Shown here one piece after another: positions 1-7,898 of a DNA stretch of 64,000 nt (position 1 is its first letter; each line of letters opens with the position of its first letter). The notes beneath the pieces were generated by a model. It was not told the origin of the DNA and did not search any database. It saw nothing but the letters and a program-made list of their open reading frames with translations. A program made the position numbers and the translations under genes. The DNA comes from Streptomyces kurssanovii (GTDB lineage: Bacteria > Actinomycetota > Actinomycetes > Streptomycetales > Streptomycetaceae): assembly GCF_014649695.1 (NCBI RefSeq), contig NZ_BMTN01000003.1, positions 558,001 to 622,000 of the forward strand, given 5' to 3'.

Positions 1-111
1 TTCGGGGCCCGTATGGCGCTGCGCAAGGGCAGTGAGTTCGTCCGCGGGGTGCTGCTCGTCGTCGTCTTCTCGCTGGTCGCGAAGCTCGGCTTCGACCAGT
101 GGACGGCGTGA
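1..111 (+). CDS. C-terminal end of a membrane transporter, probably TSUP (TauE/SafE) family (partial)
   Basis: Only the last 36 codons are present; the gene begins before the window and ends in TGA at 109-111. The fragment has a short basic loop (RMALRKG) followed by one hydrophobic helix (VRGVLLVVVFSLVAKLGF) and a very short tail. This is how TauE/SafE sulfite/organo-anion permeases end, with the last helix running to the C-terminus. The family call rests on that tail alone, so another polytopic membrane family is possible. It converges on the minus-strand regulator that ends 6 bp downstream. Confidence 0.45.
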   Translation, partial: FGARMALRKGSEFVRGVLLVVVFSLVAKLGFDQWTA

Positions 112-117
112 CGCCGG

Positions 118-588
118 TCAGTACCTGTCGGCGGTCCGCGCGTACGCGGCGTTCGCCCGTGCGATGACCTCGGTCAGCACGCGGCCCGCGACGGCCAGGT
201 CCGCTTCCGGGATCCCGCCGTACACCAGCGGGCCGAACTCGGTGGCGACCGCGGCCAGCCGGCTCTGCTCGGCGCGGCCCGCCTCGGTCAGTGCGACCCG
301 CGGGCCCTGGCCGGGCAGCGGCTCCAGCGGCTCGAGGAGCTCGGTGGCCAGCAGCTCGGCCACGGTGTCGCGGGCCGTGGCCCCGTCGATCTTCAGGGTG
401 GAGGTCAACGACTCCACGATCCGGCTCGTTTCGGCGGTGCCGCCCTCGGCCGCGGTCGCGTTCAGCGCCATCGACTGGTGGAAGGTGGTGCCGGTGCGGC
501 TCAGCTCACGGTCGAGCAGGGCGCGGGCCGCGTAGTGGGCCCGCCCGATGATCTGGCTGTTGAGCAGGATCGGCGTGGTGGACGACAT
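118..588 (-). CDS. MarR-like winged-helix protein, second of a tandem pair
   Basis: This 156-residue protein has the size and layout of MarR regulators: an N-terminal helix (residues about 10-45), a central winged-helix segment (about 48-105, ending in a basic wing near PGQGPRVALTEAGR) and a C-terminal dimerisation helix. The wing motif 'LTEAGR' is typical of MarR/PadR proteins. The start is fixed by a GAGGAG ribosome binding site inside the stop region of the upstream MarR gene, with a 2-bp gap, so the two are surely cotranscribed. Ligand and targets are unknown. The recognition helix is less canonical than in its neighbour, so it may be a partner or divergent paralogue. Confidence 0.7.
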   Translation of the reverse strand: MSSTTPILLNSQIIGRAHYAARALLDRELSRTGTTFHQSMALNATAAEGGTAETSRIVESLTSTLKIDGATARDTVAELLATELLEPLEPLPGQGPRVALTEAGRAEQSRLAAVATEFGPLVYGGIPEADLAVAGRVLTEVIARANAAYARTADRY

Positions 589-590
589 GG

Positions 591-1088
591 TTACTCCTCG
601 GGTGTCGGGGACGTGTCCTCGATGGCGTCGGGAGGTGCGTCGAGCGGTGTTTCGAGCAGCAGCCGCAGCTCACGCGTCAGCGCCTCGGTGCGGGGTGCGT
701 CGAGCCCGCCGAGCGGGGCCAGCAGCCGGTCGAGCAGCGTGTGGACCTCCGCGACGGCGCGGCCGGCCTTCTCCTCTCCCGCTGGGGTGAGCGAGAGCTG
801 CACGGCCCTGGTGTCGGCGGGGTCGGGCGTGCGCTGTACGAGCCCCGACGCCTCGAGGGCGCGGGCCAGCTTGGAGACGTAGAGCGGCTCCAGGCCGGTG
901 TGGTCCGCGAGTTGCCGCTGACTGGGGCGGTATCCGGACCGCCATATGCCGTGCAGCGAGGCGATCAGGGTGTACTGCGCGTGAGTCAGCCCCAGGGGAG
1001 CGAGCGCGCGGTCGACAGCGACGCGCCATTTCGTCGAAAGACGCCAGACCAGGTAACCGGGCGTGGGGCCCTTGGGTGCTGTGCTCAT
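591..1088 (-). CDS. MarR family transcriptional regulator
   Basis: This 165-residue protein is a clear MarR regulator. The segment 'LTHAQYTLIASL' starts the DNA-binding domain, 'SQRQLADHTGLEPLYVSKLARALEASGLV' has the helix-turn-helix pattern, and 'RTPDPADTRAVQLSLTPAGEE' is the wing with the conserved DxR. MarR dimers usually repress their own promoter and a neighbouring gene and release DNA on binding phenolics or oxidants. The gene heads a two-gene unit with the MarR-like gene 2 bp downstream. A long dyad lies directly upstream at 1090-1132, consistent with autoregulation. There is no good ribosome binding site, so translation may be leaderless or nearly so. Confidence 0.85.
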   Translation of the reverse strand: MSTAPKGPTPGYLVWRLSTKWRVAVDRALAPLGLTHAQYTLIASLHGIWRSGYRPSQRQLADHTGLEPLYVSKLARALEASGLVQRTPDPADTRAVQLSLTPAGEEKAGRAVAEVHTLLDRLLAPLGGLDAPRTEALTRELRLLLETPLDAPPDAIEDTSPTPEE

Positions 1089-1089
1089 A

Positions 1090-1132
1090 GAAAATACAGT
1101 ACATGGATACTATGTCCATGGCTATTGTTTTC
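1090..1132. promoter_or_regulatory. Dyad operator candidate in front of the tandem MarR genes
   Basis: A symmetric element is centred on 1111. Inner arms are CATGGA (1102-1107) and TCCATG (1115-1120), and outer arms are GAAAA (1090-1094) and TTTTC (1128-1132). On the minus strand it overlaps a promoter-like pair, cTGAAA then TAGTAT with a 16-bp gap. A 43-bp two-tier dyad covering the promoter of a MarR gene is the normal arrangement for autorepression. It also abuts the stop codon of the sortase gene, so it serves only the MarR pair. Binding is inferred. Confidence 0.55.
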
Positions 1133-1778
1133 AGGCGGTGCCGTTCCGGACGCCGATGAGGTGCCCGTAGGCGACCACGTTGCCCTGATAGCCGGTCTTC
1201 TCCGAGAACTCGCCGCCGCAGGTGATGACCCGGAGCTCGGCCCGGTCGCCGGACCTGTAGACCTTCTTGTCGGGAAAGTCGTCGGCCTCGTACACCTCGA
1301 TCGCGTCGATCGTGAAGACCGCGGTCCGGCCGTCCGCGCGGAGCACCTCGATCCGGTGGCCCTTCTTCAGGGCGCCGAGGCTGTAGAAGACGGCGGGCCC
1401 CCGCGCGTTGTCGACATGGCCGGCCACGATCGCCGTGCCCTTGGCGCCCGGGGTGGTCCCGTCCTCGTACCACCCGGCCAGGTTCCGGTCTTCGGCCGGT
1501 GGGACGTCGAGACTGCCGTCGCGGGCGAGGCCGAGGCCCATCACGGGGGCGTCGACGTCGATCTGCGGAATGCGCAGCCGGACCGGCTCCGAGGGCGGCA
1601 GCGGGTCGGCGGCGGCGTCCGTGTGCTGGTTCGGGCCGGCGGCGAAGGCCTGCGCGGCTGAGGGGACGGGCGGGGTGATGTCGCGGGTGCCGTTGTGCAC
1701 CAGCCACAGCCCGGCGCAGACGGCGGCGGCCACGGCCCAGCCCTTGGCCCTGCGCCTGGTGCTGTCCTGAGCGCTCAT
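1131..1778 (-). CDS. Class F sortase (LPXTG-type transpeptidase family)
   Basis: This 215-residue protein has a membrane anchor at residues about 13-28, a linker, and a sortase barrel from about 66 on. His121 (VAGHVDN) and Cys187 (VITCGGEF) are the catalytic pair expected in class F sortases. The usual Arg 11-13 residues after the Cys is not obvious, because that stretch reads GYQGN; the nearest is Arg211. Sortases join secreted proteins to cell-wall peptidoglycan on the outer membrane face. The ATG start has a GGAGG site. The upstream gene on the same strand encodes a secreted protein with a TM-Arg tail, a likely partner. The substrate is unproven. Confidence 0.85.
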   Translation of the reverse strand: MSAQDSTRRRAKGWAVAAAVCAGLWLVHNGTRDITPPVPSAAQAFAAGPNQHTDAAADPLPPSEPVRLRIPQIDVDAPVMGLGLARDGSLDVPPAEDRNLAGWYEDGTTPGAKGTAIVAGHVDNARGPAVFYSLGALKKGHRIEVLRADGRTAVFTIDAIEVYEADDFPDKKVYRSGDRAELRVITCGGEFSEKTGYQGNVVAYGHLIGVRNGTA

Positions 1779-1981
1779 CGGTCCTCCGGCTTCGCTGCGG
1801 GGGCGGCCGGGCACGGCCCGGGCGGCGCCCGGGCCGGGCGGCCGTACGGGACATGGGGGCTCGGTCGTGGGGCGGTCGCGCGCGTCCGGCACCGCCCGGA
1901 CGTCGCCCCGCCCCCGTCGGCTCGAGGCCTGACGGGAGCGGGGGATCCGGCGGGACGAGGAACGGTTGGGGTACCGGTCCG

Positions 1982-2485
1982 TCAGCCTCTCTGCGCGCCG
2001 CTCGCCCGGCGGCGCAGAAGGAGCGTTCCGCCCACAGCGGCCGCGGTGAGTACCGCCGCACCCGCCGCGATCTGGGTGGTGTCGGGGCCCACGCTGCCGC
2101 CGACGCCTGTTCTGACGTGCCCGCTCGGCTCGCGGTGGCGCACCTCGAGGTCGCCGGTGGCCTCCTTGCCGTTCTTGCATCGCACCTCGATGCCGTAGGT
2201 GCCCGGCCTGGTGTCCTCGGGGACCGTGAACCGCCCCACCGCGACCTCCTTGTGCGTGCCGGGCCACAGCTTGAACTCGCCGGCGCCCAGAGACCGGGCG
2301 TCGCCGACGCCGTGGCCGTCCTTGCCGCAGGCCGTGGTGTTCACGGTGATCTTCGTGCCGGGGGTGGCGGGCGACGGGTACACCTCCAGCTCTCCGAAGC
2401 CCGAGGCGTACGCCCCCTGGGCGGCGAGCCCTGTCGTGGCGAGCGCCATCGCGATGCCGGTCAGCAGGCGGGCGGTGGTGCGCAT
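1982..2485 (-). CDS. Secreted protein with C-terminal membrane anchor, probable sortase partner
   Basis: This 167-residue protein has a signal peptide (residues about 1-27, cleavage near AYA-SGF), an all-beta middle with two cysteines (ACGKDG and VRCKNG) that may form a disulfide, and a C-terminal helix ending in a basic tail (LLLRRRASGAQRG). Just before that helix is the stretch GHVRTGVGGS, which resembles a sortase sorting signal (xxxTG, then hydrophobic helix, then RRR) although it is not a canonical LPXTG or LAXTG. The start is set by a GGAGG ribosome binding site. It lies 203 bp upstream of the class F sortase on the same strand. Function is unknown. Confidence 0.75.
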   Translation of the reverse strand: MRTTARLLTGIAMALATTGLAAQGAYASGFGELEVYPSPATPGTKITVNTTACGKDGHGVGDARSLGAGEFKLWPGTHKEVAVGRFTVPEDTRPGTYGIEVRCKNGKEATGDLEVRHREPSGHVRTGVGGSVGPDTTQIAAGAAVLTAAAVGGTLLLRRRASGAQRG

Positions 2486-2748
2486 GGGTCCTCCGAAGCG
2501 CGTGGTGCGGTGTCTCGTCTTCTCCGAGGTAAGAGGCATCCGGCCCGTCACGCCTGCTGATGGCCAATCAGTTTCCTTCTGCCGAAACCGCGTGTCACGC
2601 TGGACAGGACGTAACGCCGCAGGTCGCGGCGGGTGGCGCCGCGTTCGGGTGAGTGGTCGGGCGTGCCGTGCCGAACGGGTGAAGGGCTGCCGGCCTCCGT
2701 CGGCGCGGTGTCCCGCGGGCCGTCCGTGAGATTGGTCTCCGGAGCCGC

Positions 2749-2779
2749 TTGACCTCAACCAAACTTGAGGTACCAGGCT
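2749..2779 (+). promoter_or_regulatory. SoxR-type promoter: TTGACC, dyad CCTCAA-N6-TTGAGG, 19-bp spacer
   Basis: A -35 TTGACC (2749-2754) is followed by a perfect inverted repeat with arms CCTCAA (2753-2758) and TTGAGG (2765-2770), then a -10-like CAGGCT (2774-2779). The spacer is 19 bp. SoxR, a MerR-family [2Fe-2S] regulator, binds exactly this dyad between overlong -35/-10 elements and activates when oxidised by redox-cycling compounds such as phenazines or actinorhodin-like pigments. The ATG of the FMN reductase is 7 nt after the -10, so the mRNA should be leaderless. The rest of the 301-bp gap (2486-2748) shows no gene. Confidence 0.8.
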
Positions 2780-2786
2780 GCTCCGC

Positions 2787-3401
2787 ATGGACATCAACAC
2801 GCCTGACACCTCGTCCGACCGTCCCTCCGCGCTGAAGCTCGCCGTCATCATCGGCAGCAACCGCGACGGCCGCTTCGGACCCACCGTCGCCAACTGGTTC
2901 CTCTCCCGTGCCGCCCGGCGCGAGGACTTCACCGTCGACGTCGTCGACCTGGCCGAGGCCGACCTCCCCACCGCCCTCTCCTACTCGCCCTCGCCCGATG
3001 TGCGGACCGAGCTCGCCAAGCTCACTCCGAAGCTGGCCGCGGCCGACGCCTTCGTCGTCGTCACCCCCGAGTACAACCACTCCTTCCCCGCCGGCCTCAA
3101 GAACGTCATCGACCGGCACTTCGGCGAATGGCAGGCCAAGCCCGTCGGCTTCGTCTCCTACGGCGGCATCTCCGGCGGCCTGCGCGCGGTCGAGCAGCTG
3201 CGCCAGGTCTTCGCCGAGCTGCACGCCGTCACCGTCCGCGACACGGTGTCCTTCCACAACGCCGGCGCCCACTTCGACGACGAGGGCAACCACCGGGACC
3301 CCGCCGCCCCCGACGCCGCCGCCAAGACCATGCTCGACCAGCTCTCCTGGTGGGCAGAGGCACTGAGGTCCGCCAAGTCCGCCCGCCCCTACGCGGGCTG
3401 A
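2787..3401 (+). CDS. NADPH-dependent FMN reductase family flavoprotein, SoxR-regulated
   Basis: This 204-residue flavodoxin-like reductase has the phosphate-binding loop at the N-terminus (AVIIGSNRDGRFGPTVANWF), the conserved 'TPEYNHSFPAGLKNVID' motif (residues about 92-109) and 'SYGGISGGLRAVEQLR' for FMN binding. Such enzymes reduce quinones, azo dyes or flavins with NAD(P)H. There is no ribosome binding site; the ATG follows a -10 box by 7 nt. A SoxR-type box overlaps the promoter, so induction by redox-active small molecules is expected, as is known for a homologous reductase in the S. coelicolor SoxR regulon. The ABC exporter pair starts 10 bp downstream and is probably in the same operon. 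Confidence 0.9.
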   Translation: MDINTPDTSSDRPSALKLAVIIGSNRDGRFGPTVANWFLSRAARREDFTVDVVDLAEADLPTALSYSPSPDVRTELAKLTPKLAAADAFVVVTPEYNHSFPAGLKNVIDRHFGEWQAKPVGFVSYGGISGGLRAVEQLRQVFAELHAVTVRDTVSFHNAGAHFDDEGNHRDPAAPDAAAKTMLDQLSWWAEALRSAKSARPYAG

Positions 3402-3411
3402 GGGCCCGGCC

Positions 3412-5145
3412 GTGCTGCTGAGCCTGCTGACCGCCCGCCTGGGTCCCTACCGCGGACTGATCGGGCTGGTCGTCCTCCTCCAGCTGATCCAGTCCCTTGC
3501 CACCCTCTACCTGCCCACCCTCAACGCCGAGATCATCAACAGCGGTGTGCTGCGCGGCGACACCGGTCACGTCGTCACCACGGGGGCCGTGATGCTGGCC
3601 GTCACGGTCCTCCAGGTCGCCGCCGCCGGCGCCGCCGTGTACTGCGCCGCCCGGATCGCGATGGGCATCGGCCGCGATCTGCGCTCCACCGTCTTCCGTC
3701 ATGTCCAGGACCTGTCCGTGCGCGACATCGGGCGCTTCGGCGCCTCGTCCCTGATCACCCGCACCACCAACGACGTGCAGCAGGTGCAGACGTTCTCGCT
3801 GCTGATCCTCACCATGCTGGTCGCCGCGCCCCTGATGTGCGTGGGCGGTATCGCCATGGCCCTGTCCCAGGACGTGCCGCTCGCGATGCTCCTGCTTCTG
3901 TTCGTCCCGGTGCTCGCACTGTCCGTCGGACTGATCGTGCGCCGCCTGCCGCCGGTCTTCCGCTCCATGCAGGAACGGATCGACGTGGTCAACCGGGTGA
4001 TGCGGGAACAGATCACCGGCATCCGCGTCATCCGCGCCTTCGTACGGGACCGGCACGAGCAGCGGCGGTTCGCCGAGGCCAACGACGCCCTTCTCGAGGC
4101 CGGTCTGCGTGCGGGCCGGCTGCAGACCCTGATGTTCCCGACCGTGCTGATCGTCTGGGAGATCGCCACCGTCGCCATCATCTGGACCGGCGGCCATCGG
4201 CTCGACTCCGGCTCCCTGCAGGCCGGTTCGATCGTCGCCTTCCTCGGCTATCTGACGCAGATCCTGATGTCCGTGATGATGGGCCTGTTCCTCATGATGC
4301 ACCTGCCGCGCGCCGAGGTCAGTGCGGAACGCATCCAGGAGGTCCTCGGCACACGGCCGAGCGTCGTACCACCCGTCACTCCCGTGCACCGGCTGCGTGG
4401 GCGAGGTGAACTGAGGCTGCGCGGCGTCGACTTCAGCTACCCGGGCGCCGAGGAGCCCGTCCTCAGGTCCGTGGACCTGACCGCCCGCCCCGGCCGGGTC
4501 ACCGCCGTCATCGGTTCCACCGGCAGCGGCAAGACGACCCTGCTGAGCCTCGCCGCCCGGCTGCTCGACGCGACCGGCGGCGACGTCCGGATCGGCGAGG
4601 TGGACGTCCGGGACCTGGACCCGGCGCTGCGGTCCCGCACCGTCGGACTCGTCGCCCAGAAGCCGTACCTCTTCTCCGGGACCGTCGCCTCCAACCTGCG
4701 GTACGGGAAACCGGACGCGACGGAGGAGGAGCTCTGGCACGCCCTCGAGGTCGCCCAGGCCGCGGACTTCGTACGCCGGCTCGGCGACGGCCTCGACGCC
4801 CCCGTCTCACAGGGCGGTGCCAACCTGTCGGGCGGACAGCGCCAGCGCCTCGCCATCGCCCGGGTACTGGTGGCCAGGCCTGACGTCTACCTCTTCGACG
4901 ACTCCTTCTCCGCGCTCGACAACGCCACCGACGCGGCACTGCGCCGGGCGCTGGCCGAGGAGACCGCCGACGCCACCGTCGTCATGGTCGCCCAGCGCGT
5001 GTCCACCATCCGCGGCGCCGACCGGATCGTCGTCCTGGAGAAGGGCCGCGTCGCAGGCACCGGCACCCACGACGAACTCATGCGGGACAACCCCACCTAC
5101 CGGGAGATCGTGCTCTCCCAGCTCACCGAGGAGGAAGCCGCATGA
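3412..5145 (+). CDS. Heterodimeric ABC exporter subunit with degenerate catalytic site (subunit A, copy 1)
   Basis: This 577-residue half-transporter has six TM helices (residues about 15-300) fused to an ATPase domain (about 330-575). Walker A is GSTGSGKTT and the signature LSGGQ is intact. Walker B reads VYLFDDSFS, so the catalytic Glu is Asp, and the switch His is Gln (AQR). This matches the degenerate-site half of TM287/288-type heterodimers. The GTG start is 10 bp after the FMN reductase stop. The 3' end overlaps the next gene by 4 nt, indicating translational coupling. The substrate is unknown; the SoxR-type promoter suggests export of a redox-active metabolite or xenobiotic. Confidence 0.9.
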   Translation: MLLSLLTARLGPYRGLIGLVVLLQLIQSLATLYLPTLNAEIINSGVLRGDTGHVVTTGAVMLAVTVLQVAAAGAAVYCAARIAMGIGRDLRSTVFRHVQDLSVRDIGRFGASSLITRTTNDVQQVQTFSLLILTMLVAAPLMCVGGIAMALSQDVPLAMLLLLFVPVLALSVGLIVRRLPPVFRSMQERIDVVNRVMREQITGIRVIRAFVRDRHEQRRFAEANDALLEAGLRAGRLQTLMFPTVLIVWEIATVAIIWTGGHRLDSGSLQAGSIVAFLGYLTQILMSVMMGLFLMMHLPRAEVSAERIQEVLGTRPSVVPPVTPVHRLRGRGELRLRGVDFSYPGAEEPVLRSVDLTARPGRVTAVIGSTGSGKTTLLSLAARLLDATGGDVRIGEVDVRDLDPALRSRTVGLVAQKPYLFSGTVASNLRYGKPDATEEELWHALEVAQAADFVRRLGDGLDAPVSQGGANLSGGQRQRLAIARVLVARPDVYLFDDSFSALDNATDAALRRALAEETADATVVMVAQRVSTIRGADRIVVLEKGRVAGTGTHDELMRDNPTYREIVLSQLTEEEAA

Positions 5146-7007
5146 GCGCCACCACACCGGAGCGCCGCGGCCCGGCCGGGCAGCAGCGCGGCCCCGGGGG
5201 CATCGGCTCCCCCTCACTGGAACGCTCCCTCCACTTCCGGGACTCCGGACTGCGGCTGCTGCGGATGACCGCGCCGGAACGCCCCCTGGTCCTCGGCGTC
5301 CTCGCCGCCGGCACGGCCGCCGTCGCCCTCTCCGTAGTCGCCCCGAAACTCCTCGGCCACGCCACCGACCTCGTCGTCGACGGCGCGGCCGGCCCGGACG
5401 GGGTCGACTTCAGGGCCGTCGGCGAGGTACTGACCCTCGTCCTGGGCCTGGTCACCGTGTCCGCCGGTGCGACACTGATCCAGGTGCGGCTCGCCATGAC
5501 CGTCGTGCAGCGCGTCGGCCACCGGCTGCGCGAGGAGGCGGGGGCGAAGCTGTCGCGGCTGCCTTTGTCGTACTTCGACAAGCAGCCCCGCGGGGAGGTG
5601 CTCAGCCGCACCACCAACGACATCGACAACATCACGCAGACCATGCAGCAGGCCTTCAGCCATATGGTGCGAGCGGTGCTCACCATCGCCGGTGTCCTGG
5701 CGATGATGTTCTGGATCTCGCCGCTGCTGGCCCTTGTCGCCCTCGCGACGGTGCCGCTGTCCGTCTACGTGGCCACCCTCATCGGCAGGCGGGCACAGCC
5801 GCAGTTCGTCCGGCAGTGGTCGGTGACGGGCCGGCTGCACGCCCACGTCGAGGAGATGTTCACCGGCCACGCGGAGGTCCGCTCCTTCGGCCGCGGGAAG
5901 CAGGCCGTGGAGACCTTCGACGAGCTCGGCGAGCAGCTGTACGCGTCGAGCCTGCGCGCCCAGGCCATGTCCGGGCTCATCCAGCCCGCCCTCGGCTTCG
6001 TCGGCAATCTCAACTATGTGCTGATCGCCGTCGCCGGTGGGCTGCGGGTGGCCTCCGGATCGCTGTCGATCGGCGACGTACAGGCCTTCGTGCAGTACTC
6101 CTACGAGTTCAACGGCCCCATCAACCAGGTCGCCGCGATGGCCAACCTCCTCCAGTCGGGCGTCGCCTCCGCCGAGCGGGTCTTCGACCTGCTGGACGCG
6201 GAGGAGGAGTTTCAGTCGCCGACCGGACCGAGGCGGGCCCTGCCGCAGGAGGGACGGCCCGCGGGCCGGGTGTCCTTCGAGAAGGCGGCCTTCCGCTACC
6301 ACCCCGCGGAGCCGCTGATCGAGGACCTGTCGCTCGACGTCGAACCGGGCAGGACCGTCGCCATCGTCGGCCCGACCGGCGCCGGCAAGACCACGCTGGT
6401 CAATCTGCTCATGCGGTTCTACGAGGTCACCGGCGGCCGCATCCTGCTCGACGGGGTCGACATCAGGGACATGACCCGCGACGAACTGCGTTCCGGTATC
6501 GGGATGGTGCTCCAGGACACCTGGCTGTTCGGGGGCACGATCGCCGACAACATCGCCTACGGCGTACCCGGGGAGGTGTCACGCGAGCAGATCGTCGCCG
6601 CGGCGACGGCCACCCACGCCGACCGGTTCATCCGCACCCTGCCCGACGGCTACGACACCGTCGTCGACGAGGAGGGCGCGGGCCTGAGCGCGGGCGAGAA
6701 GCAACTCCTCACCATCGCCCGCGCCTTCCTCACCGAACCGTCGATCCTCGTGCTCGACGAGGCCACCAGCTCGGTCGACACCCGCACCGAGGTGCTCATC
6801 CAGCGCGCCATGTCCTCGCTGCGCCGGGGCCGTACCAGCTTCGTCATCGCCCACCGGCTCTCCACCGTCCGGGACGCCGACGTGATCCTGGTGATGGACG
6901 CCGGAAGGATCGTCGAGCAGGGCACGCACGACGAACTGCTGGGCCGCGGCGGCGCGTACGCCCGGCTCCACGCGGCGCAGTTCGCCGCGGCCGGGTCCGC
7001 TGTGTGA
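5142..7007 (+). CDS. Heterodimeric ABC exporter subunit with consensus catalytic site (subunit B, copy 1)
   Basis: This 621-residue half-transporter has six TM helices (about 35-340) and an ATPase domain (about 370-615). Walker A is GPTGAGKTT, Walker B ILVLDEATS keeps the catalytic Glu, and the switch His is present (IAHR). Its own signature is altered to LSAGEKQ. It therefore supplies the working ATP site together with the LSGGQ of its partner, as in heterodimeric type IV exporters. It overlaps the partner gene by 4 nt. A strong hairpin follows 19 bp after the stop. It is paralogous to the gene at 21937-23859. Confidence 0.9.
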   Translation: MSATTPERRGPAGQQRGPGGIGSPSLERSLHFRDSGLRLLRMTAPERPLVLGVLAAGTAAVALSVVAPKLLGHATDLVVDGAAGPDGVDFRAVGEVLTLVLGLVTVSAGATLIQVRLAMTVVQRVGHRLREEAGAKLSRLPLSYFDKQPRGEVLSRTTNDIDNITQTMQQAFSHMVRAVLTIAGVLAMMFWISPLLALVALATVPLSVYVATLIGRRAQPQFVRQWSVTGRLHAHVEEMFTGHAEVRSFGRGKQAVETFDELGEQLYASSLRAQAMSGLIQPALGFVGNLNYVLIAVAGGLRVASGSLSIGDVQAFVQYSYEFNGPINQVAAMANLLQSGVASAERVFDLLDAEEEFQSPTGPRRALPQEGRPAGRVSFEKAAFRYHPAEPLIEDLSLDVEPGRTVAIVGPTGAGKTTLVNLLMRFYEVTGGRILLDGVDIRDMTRDELRSGIGMVLQDTWLFGGTIADNIAYGVPGEVSREQIVAAATATHADRFIRTLPDGYDTVVDEEGAGLSAGEKQLLTIARAFLTEPSILVLDEATSSVDTRTEVLIQRAMSSLRRGRTSFVIAHRLSTVRDADVILVMDAGRIVEQGTHDELLGRGGAYARLHAAQFAAAGSAV

Positions 7008-7025
7008 GGCCGCGGTGCGTAACGT

Positions 7026-7058
7026 GAAGGGCGGGGGCCGCGACGGCTCCCGCCCTTC
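7026..7058 (+). terminator. Hairpin terminator of the reductase/ABC operon
   Basis: There are 14-nt arms (7026-7039 and 7045-7058) with one G-T pair and a 5-nt loop. The first arm begins GAAGGGCGGG. No U-tract follows, which is common in Streptomyces. It separates the SoxR-type operon from cutA. Confidence 0.6.
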
Positions 7059-7119
7059 GTCCGCGGCCGCCGGCCGCCGCGCGGACACGATGGCCGAACA
7101 CCGAGAAGGAGCTCCTGCC

Positions 7120-7461
7120 GTGGAACCCACCCCCGCCACGCCGCCGCTGCTCACCGTGATGACCACGACCGACAGCGCGGAGAAGGCCCGGCGGCTCGCC
7201 GAGGGCGCCGTGGAGGCCCGGCTCGCGGCCTGCGCGCAGATCTCCGCGCCGGTGACGTCGGTGTACCGCTGGCAGAACAGCATCGAGACCGCCGAGGAGT
7301 GGCAGGTCCTCCTCAAGACCACGCCGGCCTGCTACGACGCCCTCGAAGCGCATCTGACCGCCGCCCACGACTACGAGACCCCGGAGATCATCGCCATCCC
7401 GGTGGTACGCGCCGGCGCGGCTTATGCGGCCTGGGTGCGGGCGGAGACCGTGGCGCCGTGA
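7120..7461 (+). CDS. cutA: CutA1 divalent-ion tolerance protein
   Basis: This 113-residue protein spans the whole small trimeric ferredoxin-like CutA1 fold. It shows the family motifs 'TTTDSAEKARRLAEGAVEARLAACAQI' near the N-terminus, 'SVYRWQNSIETAEEWQVLLKT' in the middle and 'HDYETPEIIAIPV' near the end. CutA1 proteins bind Cu(II) and related ions and have been tied to metal tolerance and protein anchoring; the physiological role is unclear. The GTG at 7120 is chosen because GAAGGAG lies 8 nt upstream; longer in-frame starts would run through the preceding terminator. Its stop overlaps the next start (GTGA). Confidence 0.9.
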   Translation: MEPTPATPPLLTVMTTTDSAEKARRLAEGAVEARLAACAQISAPVTSVYRWQNSIETAEEWQVLLKTTPACYDALEAHLTAAHDYETPEIIAIPVVRAGAAYAAWVRAETVAP

Positions 7462-7898
7462 ACGGGCCGAGGCGGCTTCCGTTCTTCGTCTACGGCACGC
7501 TTCGGCCGGGCGAACACAACCACGACCTGCTCCTGCGGGGCCGCACGACGCAGGAGCGTCCCGCCCTGCTCCGCGGCGCGGTGCTCTACGAGGGCCCCGG
7601 CTACCCGTACGCCGTCGACACCGACGACCCGGCGGCCACGGTCACCGGCGAGGCCGTGACGGCGAAGCCGGAGGAGTACGAGCGGCTGCTCGCCGTCCTC
7701 GACCGGCTGGAGGAGTACGGCGGACCGGGCCACGCGGCCAACCTGTACGAGCGGGTGGCCCGGGAGATCCTCCTCGAGGACGGCACGCCGGTACAGGCGT
7801 GGGTCTACGTCGCCGCCGAACGGGTGGCCCGCGGACTGCGGGCCGGCGGCCGGCCCGTCACCGGCGGCGACTGGCACGAGGCGGTCAGCCGCCGCTGA
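7458..7898 (+). CDS. Gamma-glutamylcyclotransferase-like (AIG2/GGCT) protein
   Basis: This 146-residue protein has the GGCT signature VYGTLRPGEHN at residues about 10-20 and a conserved acidic residue in 'LDRLEEYGG' (about 78-86), where the catalytic Glu lies in GGCT enzymes. These enzymes release 5-oxoproline from gamma-glutamyl compounds; Streptomyces members may act on mycothiol- or metabolite-derived amides, which is inference. The GTG start overlaps the cutA stop by 4 nt (GTGA), so the two are translationally coupled. The 3' end overlaps the convergent nasA gene by 14 nt. Confidence 0.8.
   Translation: MNGPRRLPFFVYGTLRPGEHNHDLLLRGRTTQERPALLRGAVLYEGPGYPYAVDTDDPAATVTGEAVTAKPEEYERLLAVLDRLEEYGGPGHAANLYERVAREILLEDGTPVQAWVYVAAERVARGLRAGGRPVTGGDWHEAVSRR

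Noticed and set aside
1131-2567. Single 478-codon minus-strand frame covering the sortase and its upstream gene
   Set aside because: Only the last 215 codons match a sortase and have a GGAGG-preceded ATG at 1778; the rest is out-of-frame sequence of the secreted-protein gene.
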